A stretch of 51,032 nt of DNA from CAZPUS01 sp964589825 (GCA_964589825.1 CAZPUS010000021.1:1-51032), one strand, 5' to 3'. Counted from the first letter of the stretch, positions 8,838-18,147 are shown. Notes: generated by a model not told the origin, from the sequence alone. A program made the numbers and translations.

Positions 8838-8947
8838 AATTAGTATCGGCAAAATTTACATACCGTAGATACGCCCTATTCCGGCATCCCTGCTATAGTC
8901 GGGTATCTTCTCCACATTACCGTCTTGCGTCTATACATACGCAGCCT

Positions 8948-11900
8948 TTAATCCCACAACTGATCGCGATACGCAAACCGCTGATGGCGTTCGTCACCAC
9001 GGGGCTTCTGAAACTCTTTTCCATACTCCTGTAGTGAGCAGACATCGAATCCCGATTTTGCCATCGAATCCATACCGCTGATCGCCGCCTGCGCCCCTTC
9101 CATGGTGGTGATATATGGGATTGCCTTGGATACCGCCGCTGCGCGTATCGGCATCGAATCGAGCATCGCTTTTTTTGATCCCGGCACATTTATAATCATG
9201 TCGATCTCTTTAGCCATGATAAGATCAATGATATCTGGTTTACCCTCATTTATCTTGAAAACCTTCTTCGCAAATATTCCGTAGCTTCGCAGGACTTCCC
9301 AGGTTCCTTCGGTTGCGCAAATCGAAAATCCCATCTCGTCGATCTTTTTGGCCATAAAAACGATATTCCGACGTGCGCCGCTTTTCACACTGAAAAAGAA
9401 CATGCCGGCACGCGGCAGTGTATTGCTCGCCGCTTCCTGCGATTTTGCGTAAGCAATGCCGAAGTCCTTGTCAATACCCATCACTTCCCCGGTCGACTTC
9501 ATCTCCGGACCGAGTACGGTGTCCGAGCCGGGAAATTTATTGAACGGAAGCACCGACTCCTTGACGGAATAGTACGAGGGAATTCGCTCCCGGGCTTCTT
9601 TTATATCACTCAGCGGGATACCAAGCATTACTTTGGTTGCGATCTTGGCCCACGGTATACCGGTTGCCTTACTGACAAACGGTACGGTTCGCGATGCACG
9701 CGGGTTCACTTCGAGCACATAGACCGTCTCCTCTTTTATCGCGTACTGTATATTAAGCAGTCCGATTACCTTCAGCTCACGCGCAATGCGATAGGTCGCC
9801 TCGCGAATTTTTCCAAGGATCTCGCGTGAAAGCGTGTGAGTGGGCAGAGAACAGGCACTGTCTCCGCTGTGTACGCCCGCCTCCTCGATATGCTCCATAA
9901 TCCCGCAAATGCAGGTGTCGACCGAATCAGAGACCGCATCGACATCGACTTCAATCGCATCACTGACAAATTTATCGACCAGCAGTGCACGGTTTTCTCC
10001 TTCAAGACGCGCTTCCTCAATAAAGGAATTCATCTCCTCTTCGGTATAGGCGATCTTCATGGCACGACCACCGAGTACATACGAGGGACGCATCAGTACC
10101 GGAAAACCGATTGCACGAACAGCCTCCCGCGCTTCCTGGGGCGAGTTGACAATCGCATTCGGTGGCTGCTGCAATCCCGCTTTTTGAATCAGTTTTGCAA
10201 AACAGTCACGGTCTTCTGCCTGTTCGATCGATTCGACCGTTGTACCGATAATCGGTGCATCTGCATCGGCAAGTCGCTTGGCAATATTCAGCGGGGTCTG
10301 CCCCCCGAACTGCACGATAATACCGTCCGGTTTCTCCTTGTCCACGATATTCATCACATCCTCGAACGTAAGCGGCTCGAAATAGAGCTTGTCGGAAGTA
10401 TCGTAGTCGGTACTCACCGTCTCGGGATTCGAATTGACCATGATCGACTCGATTCCGCATTCGCGCAACGCAAACGAAGCCTGACAACAGCAGTAGTCGA
10501 ATTCGATCCCCTGGCCGATACGGTTGGGACCTCCACCCAGAATCATTATTTTTTTATTATCGGTAGTGCGTACCTCGTCCTCGCTCTCGTAAGTAGAGTA
10601 GTAATAGGGTGTATAGGCTTCGAACTCCGCGGCGCAGGTATCCACCAGCTTGTAGGTCGTCTCTATACCATACTCCAGGCGCGTCTTTCGTATTTGCAGC
10701 TCATCTACCTGGAGAAGCTCAGCGAGCTGGCAATCCGAAAAACCCATTTGTTTCGCTTTCTTGAGCGTCGCCTTCTGTTCTGCCTCAGATTTCTTTAGAA
10801 GCTGCGGGTTGCACTGTTTCTCAAACCGCACGATATCCTGCATATTATAAAGATACCACGGATCGATTCCGGATGCAGTGGCTATTTCCTGGGGTGCCAC
10901 CTCTTTTTCGAGCGCCGCACGAATCACCATCCATCGATCGGCACGGGGTTGTGCCACCCGTTCCATGAGCTGCGGGACCGACCAGCCACTGTAGGGGCTG
11001 TTACCGAATCCGTGCTTTTTTATCTCGAGACCGCGCATCGCCTTCTGCAGCGACTCCTTGAACGTGCGGCCAATTGCCATGGTTTCACCCACCGATTTCA
11101 TCTGCACACCGAGTTCGGGATCGGCGTCAGGGAATTTCTCGAAGGTGAATCGCGGCATCTTTACCACACAGTAGTCGATTGTCGGCTCGAACGAGGCCGG
11201 GGTTTCCCGGGTTATGTCGTTGCGTATTTCGTCAAGCGAATAGCCGATGGCGAGTTTGGCGGCCATTTTGGCGATGGGGAAACCGGTCGCTTTACTGGCA
11301 AGCGCCGAGCTTCGGCTTACCCGGGGATTCATCTCTATGGCCACCATACGGCCGGTCTCGGGTTGCACCGCAAACTGTACGTTCGATCCGCCGGTCTCCA
11401 CACCGATCTCGCGCATGATCGCCAGTCCTGCATCGCGCATTTTCTGATACTGGGAATCGGTAAGCGTCTGCGAAGGTGCCACGGTAATACTGTCTCCTGT
11501 ATGAACACCCATGGGATCAATATTCTCTATGGAGCAGATAATGACCACATTATCCGCACTATCACGCATAATCTCCAGTTCGTACTCTTTCCACCCCAGC
11601 ACGCACTCTTCGATAAGTATTTCGTGAATTCTGCTCAACGAGAGACCGTATTTTGCCGCTTTTTCGAATTTCTCCTCGCTGAATACCAGTGACCCGCCGC
11701 TTCCCCCAAGCGTGTAACTGGGACGGATGATCAGCGGGAAGCCGAGTCTGCGTGCGGTCTGCCATGCCTCGTCTATGTTGTAGGCAAACTCGCTTTTTGG
11801 CACATCGACCCCGATCGCACCCATGCGGCGCTTGAACTCGCTTCGGTCCTCCGCCCGGGTGATCGCTTCACGGTCCGCACCGATGAGCGAAACCCCGTGT

Positions 11901-12229
11901 TTTTCAAGAAACCCTTCCTCCACCACCTCCATGGCGGTATTGAGCCCGGTCTGTCCGCCGAGGGTGGGAAGAAGCGCGTCCGGTTTTTCCTTCTCGATTA
12001 TCTTTTTTACAATTTCCGCGGTGACGGGCTCTACATAGGTTTTATCCGCCACTGCCGGATCGGTCATAATGGTGGCGGGATTGGAATTGAGCAGTATTAC
12101 CTCAAGGCCCTCCTCTTTAAGCGCCTTACATGCCTGGGTTCCGGAATAATCGAATTCGCACGCCTGTCCGATCACGATCGGCCCGCTGCCGATAATCAAC
12201 ACTTTTCTGATATCTTCTCGCTTGGGCAT
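8948..12229 (-). CDS. carB: Carbamoyl-phosphate synthase large subunit
   Basis: The 1093-residue protein makes carbamoyl phosphate from bicarbonate, ammonia and two ATP, feeding pyrimidine and arginine synthesis. Two homologous ATP-grasp halves are visible: the first starts KVLIIGSGPIVIGQACEFDYSG, with PTLGGQTGLN and PSYTLGGSGG; the second starts KIMILGGGPNRIGQGIEFDY, with VQFGGQTPLN and PSYVLGGRAM. A C-terminal MGS-like allosteric domain (INEGKPDIIDLIM, NVPGS) follows. The length is close to the family's 1070, with a slightly extended tail. It lies 93 bases after carA on the same strand. Confidence 0.97.
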   Translation of the reverse strand: MPKREDIRKVLIIGSGPIVIGQACEFDYSGTQACKALKEEGLEVILLNSNPATIMTDPAVADKTYVEPVTAEIVKKIIEKEKPDALLPTLGGQTGLNTAMEVVEEGFLEKHGVSLIGADREAITRAEDRSEFKRRMGAIGVDVPKSEFAYNIDEAWQTARRLGFPLIIRPSYTLGGSGGSLVFSEEKFEKAAKYGLSLSRIHEILIEECVLGWKEYELEIMRDSADNVVIICSIENIDPMGVHTGDSITVAPSQTLTDSQYQKMRDAGLAIMREIGVETGGSNVQFAVQPETGRMVAIEMNPRVSRSSALASKATGFPIAKMAAKLAIGYSLDEIRNDITRETPASFEPTIDYCVVKMPRFTFEKFPDADPELGVQMKSVGETMAIGRTFKESLQKAMRGLEIKKHGFGNSPYSGWSVPQLMERVAQPRADRWMVIRAALEKEVAPQEIATASGIDPWYLYNMQDIVRFEKQCNPQLLKKSEAEQKATLKKAKQMGFSDCQLAELLQVDELQIRKTRLEYGIETTYKLVDTCAAEFEAYTPYYYSTYESEDEVRTTDNKKIMILGGGPNRIGQGIEFDYCCCQASFALRECGIESIMVNSNPETVSTDYDTSDKLYFEPLTFEDVMNIVDKEKPDGIIVQFGGQTPLNIAKRLADADAPIIGTTVESIEQAEDRDCFAKLIQKAGLQQPPNAIVNSPQEAREAVRAIGFPVLMRPSYVLGGRAMKIAYTEEEMNSFIEEARLEGENRALLVDKFVSDAIEVDVDAVSDSVDTCICGIMEHIEEAGVHSGDSACSLPTHTLSREILGKIREATYRIARELKVIGLLNIQYAIKEETVYVLEVNPRASRTVPFVSKATGIPWAKIATKVMLGIPLSDIKEARERIPSYYSVKESVLPFNKFPGSDTVLGPEMKSTGEVMGIDKDFGIAYAKSQEAASNTLPRAGMFFFSVKSGARRNIVFMAKKIDEMGFSICATEGTWEVLRSYGIFAKKVFKINEGKPDIIDLIMAKEIDMIINVPGSKKAMLDSMPIRAAAVSKAIPYITTMEGAQAAISGMDSMAKSGFDVCSLQEYGKEFQKPRGDERHQRFAYRDQLWD

Positions 12230-12322
12230 TCAGACATCTCTCAGTTGTGTAATATATGGATGGTTCATGATATTCATCAGTCTGTTCCGGTATATGCAAC
12301 CGGCATACAAATTATTACGCTA

Positions 12323-13432
12323 CTACGCGCCACGCTCCTTGTACTGTATCATCGAAGAGACGAACATGTCGAAGAGATACCCACTGTCATGGGGACCGGG
12401 CGCCGCCTCGGGATGGTACTGTACCGAAAAAGAGTTGTGTCGCGTATCCTCGATCCCTTCGCACGTCATATCGTTGAGATTGAGATGGGTCATTCGGATA
12501 TCATCACCCGGCAGGGTATCCATATCAACACAGAAACCGTGATTCTGTGCCGTAATCCCGATCACACCGCTGGGAACATGGCGTACCGGATGGTTCGATC
12601 CGTGATGGCCGAATTTGAGTTTATATGTCTTTGCTCCGTAGGCACTGCACAGAAGCTGATGCCCCAGACAGATACCGAACAAGGGCTTGTACCCGATAAG
12701 TTCGCGGATGGCCCCGATTGCGTAGGAGACCGGTGCCGGATCGCCCGGGCCGTTTGAAAGAAACACCCCGTCCGGATTGAGCTCTTTTACCTGCTTCGCC
12801 GTTGCAGATGCCGGCACTACCGTGATTTTGCAGCCCATCCGTCGCAAAATACGCAGAATATCCCATTTCACCCCGAAGTCGAATGCCACCACATGGCACT
12901 GCGGCGATTGATCGGTTCCATCTTCATTGTGCCATTCGTAGGGCTGCGCGCAGGTTACGTTCTGCACGATATCCTTTCCTACGAGTCCGTCCCACGCTTT
13001 GGCCATGTCAACGAGCGTATCCGCCGGCTCGTCACCTGCGTGGACTACCGCCTTCATCGCCCCTTTTACTCTCGTTCGCCGGGTAATCGCCCGGGTATCC
13101 ACATCACTCACCCCAACGACATTGTGCTGAACAAGATACTCCTGCAGTGACTGCTCGCTCGTAAAATTGGATGGATAGCGGCATGCTTCTTTCACGACAA
13201 AGCCGCTGGCCTGAATTGTGTTCGACTGTACGTCACGACGATTGATACCGTAATTGCCTATCAGCGGACAGGTCATGGTCACTATCTGGGATGAATAGGA
13301 GGGATCGGTAAGAATCTCCTGATATCCCGTCATTCCGGTATTGAATACAAGCTCGCCGGTTGCGGTACCCTGTGCACCGCACGCCTCTCCTTCGAAAACG
13401 GATCCGTCTTCCAATGCTACCACTGCGCGCAC
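12323..13432 (-). CDS. carA: Carbamoyl-phosphate synthase small (glutaminase) subunit
   Basis: CarA hydrolyses glutamine and channels ammonia to CarB. The N-terminal CPSase_sm domain (ALEDGSVFEGEACG, NTGMTGYQEILTDPSY) is followed by a class I glutamine amidotransferase domain with nucleophile Cys255 (LFGICLGHQLL) and the partner pair His340/Glu342 (SVQYHPEAAPGP). The length of 369 residues is normal. A good ribosome binding site (AAGGGG) precedes the ATG. It heads the carAB pair, reading away from the lipoprotein gene at 13953. Confidence 0.97.
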   Translation of the reverse strand: MRAVVALEDGSVFEGEACGAQGTATGELVFNTGMTGYQEILTDPSYSSQIVTMTCPLIGNYGINRRDVQSNTIQASGFVVKEACRYPSNFTSEQSLQEYLVQHNVVGVSDVDTRAITRRTRVKGAMKAVVHAGDEPADTLVDMAKAWDGLVGKDIVQNVTCAQPYEWHNEDGTDQSPQCHVVAFDFGVKWDILRILRRMGCKITVVPASATAKQVKELNPDGVFLSNGPGDPAPVSYAIGAIRELIGYKPLFGICLGHQLLCSAYGAKTYKLKFGHHGSNHPVRHVPSGVIGITAQNHGFCVDMDTLPGDDIRMTHLNLNDMTCEGIEDTRHNSFSVQYHPEAAPGPHDSGYLFDMFVSSMIQYKERGA

Positions 13433-13881
13433 ATCGCACCCCTTGGTTTTATTATGTGAATGTGAATCAGAACTGAAAAAAACAGGAACCCGTGCCCCGA
13501 ATAACCGGAAGCAAATAGACCGCTCGTATGAGGAATTCGCTTCTTCATGATATTAGCCGGAAAAATAGTATATGGTCACCGGTGCGGCATAGTTTTTTTA
13601 ATGAAAATAAGATTACGCGTATCAACGCGATCGGTTCAGGCGAAAAAGGTGTTATGTGACAGACAGGTTTTGCCTGAATGGAGCACTTTTTGGTTTTGTG
13701 CGCAGACACGACATTGTCGGTCGCATTTCATTTCAATTGATCTTGTTAGAGATCCTTTAAATCAATTTTTCCGTTTTTTTACATGTGCTTTTTTGCTCCT
13801 TTTTTGATTTTTTTGGGTTGGTATCACTATATTTGATAGTACACGTTAAAAAAATCGATCACCACAACTCGGAAAGGGGGT
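13433..13881. other. Gene-free divergent interval upstream of carA
   Basis: About 450 bases of AT-rich sequence separate carA (minus) from the lipoprotein promoter (plus). No convincing coding frame is present. A 7-bp inverted repeat TTCAGGC/GCCTGAA (13636-13680 region) encloses about 32 bases and could be an operator or a stem for the carA leader. A possible minus-strand CATAAT box lies about 25 bases before the carA start. Confidence 0.4.
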
Positions 13882-13910
13882 TTGCAAACAAGGTATCGTA
13901 TTAGTATAAC
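13882..13910 (+). promoter_or_regulatory. Sigma70-type promoter for the lipoprotein gene
   Basis: TTGCAA (13882-13887), exactly 17 bases, then TATAAC (13905-13910). The expected start of transcription near 13917 leaves a leader of about 36 bases with the AAAGGAG ribosome binding site in front of the ATG at 13953. Confidence 0.6.
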
Positions 13911-13952
13911 GAAATATAACTACAGGTTTGTAACCAAAAAGGAGAATGACGT

Positions 13953-14369
13953 ATGAAACACCTCTCTCTATTCTGTATTTGCGCAGTCATTATCACGGCC
14001 ATGGGCTGCAACCCTTTTTCCTCCGACGACGATAAAAAACTGGTCGGCAAATGGGGACTGAAAAAAATGAGTATGGGATCTATTTCCATGACCTTCTCCT
14101 CGAGCACCTCGTATCAACTCACCGAAATAACCGCGGATACGATGTATACCTATGAAAACGATACGACTTCGTCAGAATGGTCTGCCACCGACACCACGGA
14201 ATATACAAGCACCAGCAGCACAATTATAGTAGAAGGCGATACCGCAGACTATTCGATTTCGAATAACACACTCACTATCGAAGGTTCCATTGAAGGCACT
14301 ACCATGTCAGCGGAGTACGAATCTTACTCAGGCCCCATTCCTCCGGATAGCTGGACCTCTGCACAGTAA
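13953..14369 (+). CDS. Small lipoprotein with lipocalin-like stretch
   Basis: The signal peptide MKHLSLFCICAVIITAMGC ends in a lipobox-like AMGC with Cys19 as the lipid anchor, although Met at -2 is not the preferred residue. The mature part begins with a charged linker (SSDDDKKLVG) followed by GKWGLKKMS, as in lipocalin-like lipoproteins that start with a GxW. The rest is Ser/Thr-rich and probably extended beta. There is a clear ribosome binding site and its own promoter. Probably anchored to the outer membrane. Function unknown. It ends about 24 bases before the promoter of the short RNA. Confidence 0.75.
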   Translation: MKHLSLFCICAVIITAMGCNPFSSDDDKKLVGKWGLKKMSMGSISMTFSSSTSYQLTEITADTMYTYENDTTSSEWSATDTTEYTSTSSTIIVEGDTADYSISNNTLTIEGSIEGTTMSAEYESYSGPIPPDSWTSAQ

Positions 14370-14392
14370 CCTGTTTAAATTAAAAAAAGGGG

Positions 14393-14421
14393 TTGACAAT
14401 CGTGCATAAAGGTGGTATAAT
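14393..14421 (+). promoter_or_regulatory. Perfect consensus sigma70 promoter
   Basis: TTGACA (14393-14398), exactly 17 bases, then TATAAT (14416-14421): both boxes match the consensus at all six positions. Transcription should start near 14428, just before the conserved RNA block. It is the strongest promoter I can see in the window. Confidence 0.85.
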
Positions 14422-14427
14422 TATATT

Positions 14428-14505
14428 ACAATAATAAAAAACCCACCTGTACCTTGCCCGGGGTGGCATGCGGCTCTCGCAGTCGCTGCCACCCTTTTTT
14501 TATTT
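14428..14505 (+). ncRNA. Short structured RNA or leader, copy 1
   Basis: The transcript from the consensus promoter would start near 14428 and contain a 22-nt block (14442-14463, core CACCTGTACCTTGCCCGGGG) that is identical at 46866-46887. A stem GGGTGGCA (14461-14468)/TGCCACCC (14487-14494) follows, and then seven T. The U-tract makes it a rho-independent terminator. As the rseC-like start is only 12 bases beyond, it is either a stand-alone RNA of about 70 nt or an attenuator in the 5' leader of the rseC-nadE pair. I do not recognise it as a known riboswitch class. Confidence 0.6.
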
Positions 14506-14516
14506 TCATTCATGTT

Positions 14517-14993
14517 ATGCGTTATACCGCCCGTGTTATTCGACATACGTCTGCCGAGACCCTTTTGCAGCTGCGTAAAGAGCCGGCCCCCGCATCGTGT
14601 GCTCACTGTGGTATGTGTACCCGTGAGGAGGCCCCCTCACACGGCGGTTCAATTCGTGCATACGTCAGCAGAAACCCCGACCTTTCCCCGGGCCAGTGCG
14701 TGCTGGTTGACGCACGCATCCCCTCCGACGCACTGATCGCCGGGCTGCTTTTTGGCCTTCCGCTTGTATGTATGCTGATTGTAGTATTTTTATGTGTGGT
14801 ATTTTTACCGCAGAGAGAATCGTTCGCGGTGGCCGGCTCTGTAGCGGGTCTCGTACTCGGCTACGCGCTCGGAGTAATGCTTCATTCACTTGTGCCGGCA
14901 TTCAAAGTCCGCATCGATTCGGTCACACGTCCCCATGCATCACCAGCATCAGCACATACTATCACCGATACACCCCGTACCGTAAAGGAGTAA
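14517..14993 (+). CDS. RseC/MucC-family membrane protein
   Basis: A cysteine motif CAHCGMC (Cys28, 31, 34 from this start) lies in the N-terminal domain. LSPGQCVLV then leads into two close transmembrane helices (about 78-100 and 108-130), as in RseC, which tunes envelope stress sigma factors and helps reduce SoxR. The neighbourhood gives no Rnf or sigma-E genes, so the role here is open; a redox-sensing membrane protein is a fair reading. ATG 14517 is chosen because the upstream part of the frame overlaps the RNA hairpin. No clear ribosome binding site is visible, which fits control by the leader structure. nadE starts 4 bases after its stop. Confidence 0.7.
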   Translation: MRYTARVIRHTSAETLLQLRKEPAPASCAHCGMCTREEAPSHGGSIRAYVSRNPDLSPGQCVLVDARIPSDALIAGLLFGLPLVCMLIVVFLCVVFLPQRESFAVAGSVAGLVLGYALGVMLHSLVPAFKVRIDSVTRPHASPASAHTITDTPRTVKE

Positions 14994-14996
14994 CGT

Positions 14997-15740
14997 ATGC
15001 AGCAAATTTCAGATACTATTGCACAATGGCTTCGTGAAAAAGTCAAAGAGGCTGATGCCGAAGGGCTTGTGCTTGGACTCAGTGGCGGCGTCGATTCCGC
15101 TACTGCTGCCGGCGTATGCGTAAACGCATGCGGCAATGACAATGTCGCCGGCGTCATTATGCCGTGCGAGTCTCACACACAGGATGAAAAAGACGCCCGC
15201 CTTCTTGCGGATACATTCTGCATAAAAACCGAATACGTCGACCTCACCGAACCATTTCAGGCGCTGGAGTCCCGGCTTCCTCCGGGAAACGATCTCGCCC
15301 GTGCCAACATAAAACCGCGGCTGCGCATGATTACCCTCTACCATATCGCACAGAGTCGCAATTATCTCGTGGTGGGTACCGGCAACAAGACCGAATGCAT
15401 GGTCGGCTACTTCACCAAATACGGCGACGGCGGGGTCGATCTGCTCCCGCTGGCCGATTTCTATAAAAGCGAGGTCCGTCAACTTGCCACGCACCTGCAG
15501 GTCCCGCAGTCCGTAATTGAAAAAAAACCGAGCGCAGGGCTCTGGGAAAACCAGTCAGACGAAGACGAGCTGGGAATCTCCTACGAAACGCTCGATGCCA
15601 CACTCGCGGCTATCGAAACAGGCTCAACCGACACCATCGATGCGCAGACGCTTTCTTACGTTCACGGGCTCATCGAAAAGAGCGCACACAAGCGTGCCCT
15701 CCCGCCCATGTGCGAATGCGCTCAACCCCTGCGCGAATAA
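14997..15740 (+). CDS. nadE: NH3-dependent NAD+ synthetase
   Basis: NadE amidates deamido-NAD using ATP and ammonia. The PP-loop SGGVDS is at residues 29-34 (LGLSGGVDSATAAGV), and the synthetase blocks RPRLRM-like ANIKPRLRMITLY, GTGNKTECMVGYFTKYGDGG and KKPSAGLWENQSDEDELG are all present. It has 247 residues and lacks the N-terminal glutaminase domain, so it depends on free ammonia. It follows the RseC-like gene by 4 bases with a good AAAGGAG site, so the two form one operon under the 14393 promoter. Confidence 0.95.
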   Translation: MQQISDTIAQWLREKVKEADAEGLVLGLSGGVDSATAAGVCVNACGNDNVAGVIMPCESHTQDEKDARLLADTFCIKTEYVDLTEPFQALESRLPPGNDLARANIKPRLRMITLYHIAQSRNYLVVGTGNKTECMVGYFTKYGDGGVDLLPLADFYKSEVRQLATHLQVPQSVIEKKPSAGLWENQSDEDELGISYETLDATLAAIETGSTDTIDAQTLSYVHGLIEKSAHKRALPPMCECAQPLRE

Positions 15741-15782
15741 TCGAATACCGTCTCCCTCAGCGCACTCTTCCCGTCACCACAT

Positions 15783-16502
15783 TCACCATTGTCGATGCGG
15801 CTCCGGATGCGTACGCAGTGACACCGGTGTCCCCACAATTTCGGACCATACAATGGCCCGGGTCAGGTCCCGGGTGTTGGATATGTGCCACGAGGAGTCC
15901 GACAGAGACGAGGAGGATCCGGACCGGTTCGCCTGCGGGAATTTGCGATATGAGGAGTATTCCGAATATTCGGGATACGACGTATAGACAGATTCGTACG
16001 CAGCCTCATCCGTGTTATCCTGCGAGGTTCGCTGTTGCGCAGACCGGCTCGCTTTTTCATGCCACGACTCCCCATAATCCTGCCATTCCGACTCCCAGTT
16101 ATTCTGCATCGGCTTTTGCTGCTGCCGCGGGCTCTGGTGCCCGGTCATATCTTCCCATGCATATTCCTCATCCGCGTTCTGTCCCTGTTGCCACGATGTC
16201 GTTGCAGGAGCATCAGCGGCTGCACGCTCCCCGGCACTACGGGAGGCATTTTGCCGAAACTGCTCAGGAGAAACGAGGGTCTCTTCAAGTGACTGCCGGC
16301 GAGAGGCGGGTTGCCGGGGCATAGTTGATTCATTATATACTGCAGTCTCCTGACCGGCAGAGCCCGGTCCCGACTCCTGCTGTGGGGAATCCGCTTCCGA
16401 TTCCCCGGGAGGACTCTCCTGCATTTCCTTTTTCTTCGGACGGGTAACAATGCCGATTACCAGCAATGCCAGCGGAATAATGAGTTTAAAAATCTCTTCC
16501 AT
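15783..16502 (-). CDS. Low-complexity membrane-anchored partner of the FloA/NfeD operon
   Basis: An N-terminal membrane helix (residues 3-20, EIFKLIIPLALLVIGIV) is followed by about 180 residues of Gln, Ser, Glu and Pro-rich disordered sequence. The end is a short ordered block, DLTRAIVWSEIVGTPVSLR. I recall similar C-terminal blocks (a hydrophobic SEIxGxP motif) in small proteins found after nfeD/floA genes in other phyla; this is family memory, not a search. It starts 23 bases after the floA stop with an AGAAGGAG site, so it is the last gene of the operon. It could be a scaffold or clientele protein for flotillin domains. Confidence 0.65.
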   Translation of the reverse strand: MEEIFKLIIPLALLVIGIVTRPKKKEMQESPPGESEADSPQQESGPGSAGQETAVYNESTMPRQPASRRQSLEETLVSPEQFRQNASRSAGERAAADAPATTSWQQGQNADEEYAWEDMTGHQSPRQQQKPMQNNWESEWQDYGESWHEKASRSAQQRTSQDNTDEAAYESVYTSYPEYSEYSSYRKFPQANRSGSSSSLSDSSWHISNTRDLTRAIVWSEIVGTPVSLRTHPEPHRQW

Positions 16503-16525
16503 ACCGATTCTCCTTCTGCAAAGCG

Positions 16526-17560
16526 CTATTGCTGGGTAGTATCACCTTCGCTGCTTCCGGTTTCATTTTCATCAGGCGCACGGGTTCCCTGCTGCTGCCC
16601 CGACTTGCTTATCTGATCGCGCATGCCGGTATCGGCCTGTACGTTTTTCATGCGATAGTAATCCATCACACCGAGCTGACCGTTTCTGAACGCTTCGGCC
16701 ATGGCAAGCGGCACTTCTGCCTCCGCTTCGACCACCTTTGCCTGTTTCTCCTGCACCCTTGCCTTCATCTCCTGTTCTTCGGCAACCGCCATGGCGCGTC
16801 GCTTCTCCGCCTGTGCCTGTGCGATCTTTTTGTCCGCTTCGGCGCGATCGGTTTCCAGTGATGCACCGATATTCTTGCCCACATCGACGTCCGCGATATC
16901 GATAGAGAGTATTTCAAAGGCAGTCCCCGCATCGAGTCCTTTTTCGAGCACACGGCGCGAAATCGAATCCGGGTTTTCGAGCACGTCTTTGTGTGTCTTT
17001 GCCGAACCAATGGTTGTTACGATCCCTTCACCCACACGTGCCAGGATCGTATTCTCCCCGGCGCCGCCGACGAGTCTGTCAATATTGGCACGCACCGTCA
17101 CACGAGATATGGCACGCAGCTGGATACCGTCCTGCGCTACCGCGGCCACTTTCGGAGTTTCGATAACTTTGGGATTGACGCTCATCTGTACCGCCTCGAG
17201 TACGTTTCGCCCCGCGAGATCAATCGCCGCCGAGCGGTTGAAATTGATGCCGATATTCGCCTTATCGGCTGCGATCAGCGCCTGGACCACCCGCATGACG
17301 TTTCCACCCGCGAGATAGTGTGACTCCAGCGAATTCGTTTCCACTTCCAGCCCCGCTTTTACCGCCATGATCTTTGCCTGTACGATAAGCTTTGGCGGGA
17401 CCTTTCTGAATCGCATAAACACGATATTGAGCAGCCCGACACTCGCACCCGAAATCAATGCCTGTACCCACAATGAGATGGATGACGCGAGTACAAAAAA
17501 GATAATGATGACCGCAACACCGACAATCGCCAGCAATGCCATAAGTACCGGTGAAACCAT
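16526..17560 (-). CDS. floA: Flotillin-like protein FloA
   Basis: A single N-terminal hairpin membrane segment (LLAIVGVAVIIIFFVLASSISLWV) is followed by the FloA/YqfA core. The core begins VPPKLIVQAKIMAVKAGLEVETNSLE, has the SPFH-like domain, and ends in an EA-rich coiled coil (QAQAEKRRAMAVAEEQEMKARVQ, EAEAEVPLAMAEAFRNG). These proteins form oligomeric rafts in the inner membrane that organise signalling and secretion proteins. It has 344 residues, of which the last 25 are an extra hydrophilic tail. It sits 83 bases after the short nfeD, the standard gene order. Confidence 0.93.
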   Translation of the reverse strand: MVSPVLMALLAIVGVAVIIIFFVLASSISLWVQALISGASVGLLNIVFMRFRKVPPKLIVQAKIMAVKAGLEVETNSLESHYLAGGNVMRVVQALIAADKANIGINFNRSAAIDLAGRNVLEAVQMSVNPKVIETPKVAAVAQDGIQLRAISRVTVRANIDRLVGGAGENTILARVGEGIVTTIGSAKTHKDVLENPDSISRRVLEKGLDAGTAFEILSIDIADVDVGKNIGASLETDRAEADKKIAQAQAEKRRAMAVAEEQEMKARVQEKQAKVVEAEAEVPLAMAEAFRNGQLGVMDYYRMKNVQADTGMRDQISKSGQQQGTRAPDENETGSSEGDTTQQ

Positions 17561-17643
17561 AATTGTTCTCCCTGTTATAAATGAATGTAATATAGCTGTA
17601 CTAATTTACGTACTAATAAAATCCGAAAAATCTGTACTACGCT

Positions 17644-18147
17644 TCACGTCTGTTGTGTGTCGGGATTCTCCTCTTTTTTTGCAACCACCACCCGGTTGCC
17701 TTCCACATTGACTACATGCAGTGGGGTTCCTTTTTCTAGGAACTCCCCGTCGGTCACCACATCGACGCGGGTTTCATTGATAAGCGCGGTACCCGAAGGC
17801 CGCAAAGAGGTATACGCCACCCCCTCCGCCCCTTTATATGCACCCGCCTCCGGATCCTGGGATGTTACGCCGTCGGTGTGCGAAAGCCTGGTCTGCAGCG
17901 TCGCGGTCGATGAGCCCAGCGCACGCAGCGCATACACAAGCACGATCGGGACGATAATGATATCGGCAATCAGAAAGCCGACTCCCGCTCCCGCACCAAC
18001 CCGGGTAAATGCAAGAAAAAGCGAAAATCCGAAAAGCCCCACCGACAACGCGCTCAGCACACCCCCGGACGGGAGCACCACTTCGGCGACGATCACCGCC
18101 ACCGCACACACCTGCAGTACCAGCGGCAGAATAATTTCCTGATTCAT
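17644..18147 (-). CDS. NfeD-family protein, short form
   Basis: Two or three transmembrane helices (PLVLQVCAVAVIVAEVVLPSGG, LSVGLFGFSLFLAFTR, FLIADIIIVPIVLVYALRAL) are followed by the C-terminal OB-fold domain. The OB-fold begins GAEGVAYTSLRPSGTALI and ends VVNVEGNRVVVAKK, which is the NfeD signature. It overlaps the long NfeD gene by 4 bases (ATGA), so the two are translationally coupled. NfeD proteins assist flotillin/stomatin assemblies. It has 167 residues. Confidence 0.9.
   Translation of the reverse strand: MNQEIILPLVLQVCAVAVIVAEVVLPSGGVLSALSVGLFGFSLFLAFTRVGAGAGVGFLIADIIIVPIVLVYALRALGSSTATLQTRLSHTDGVTSQDPEAGAYKGAEGVAYTSLRPSGTALINETRVDVVTDGEFLEKGTPLHVVNVEGNRVVVAKKEENPDTQQT

Noticed and set aside
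9836..10798. Long plus-strand frame opposite carB
   Set aside because: It is a shadow of the carB coding sequence; no family features and no ribosome binding site.
11897..12757. 286-codon plus-strand frame over carA and carB
   Set aside because: Antisense shadow of two well-supported genes.
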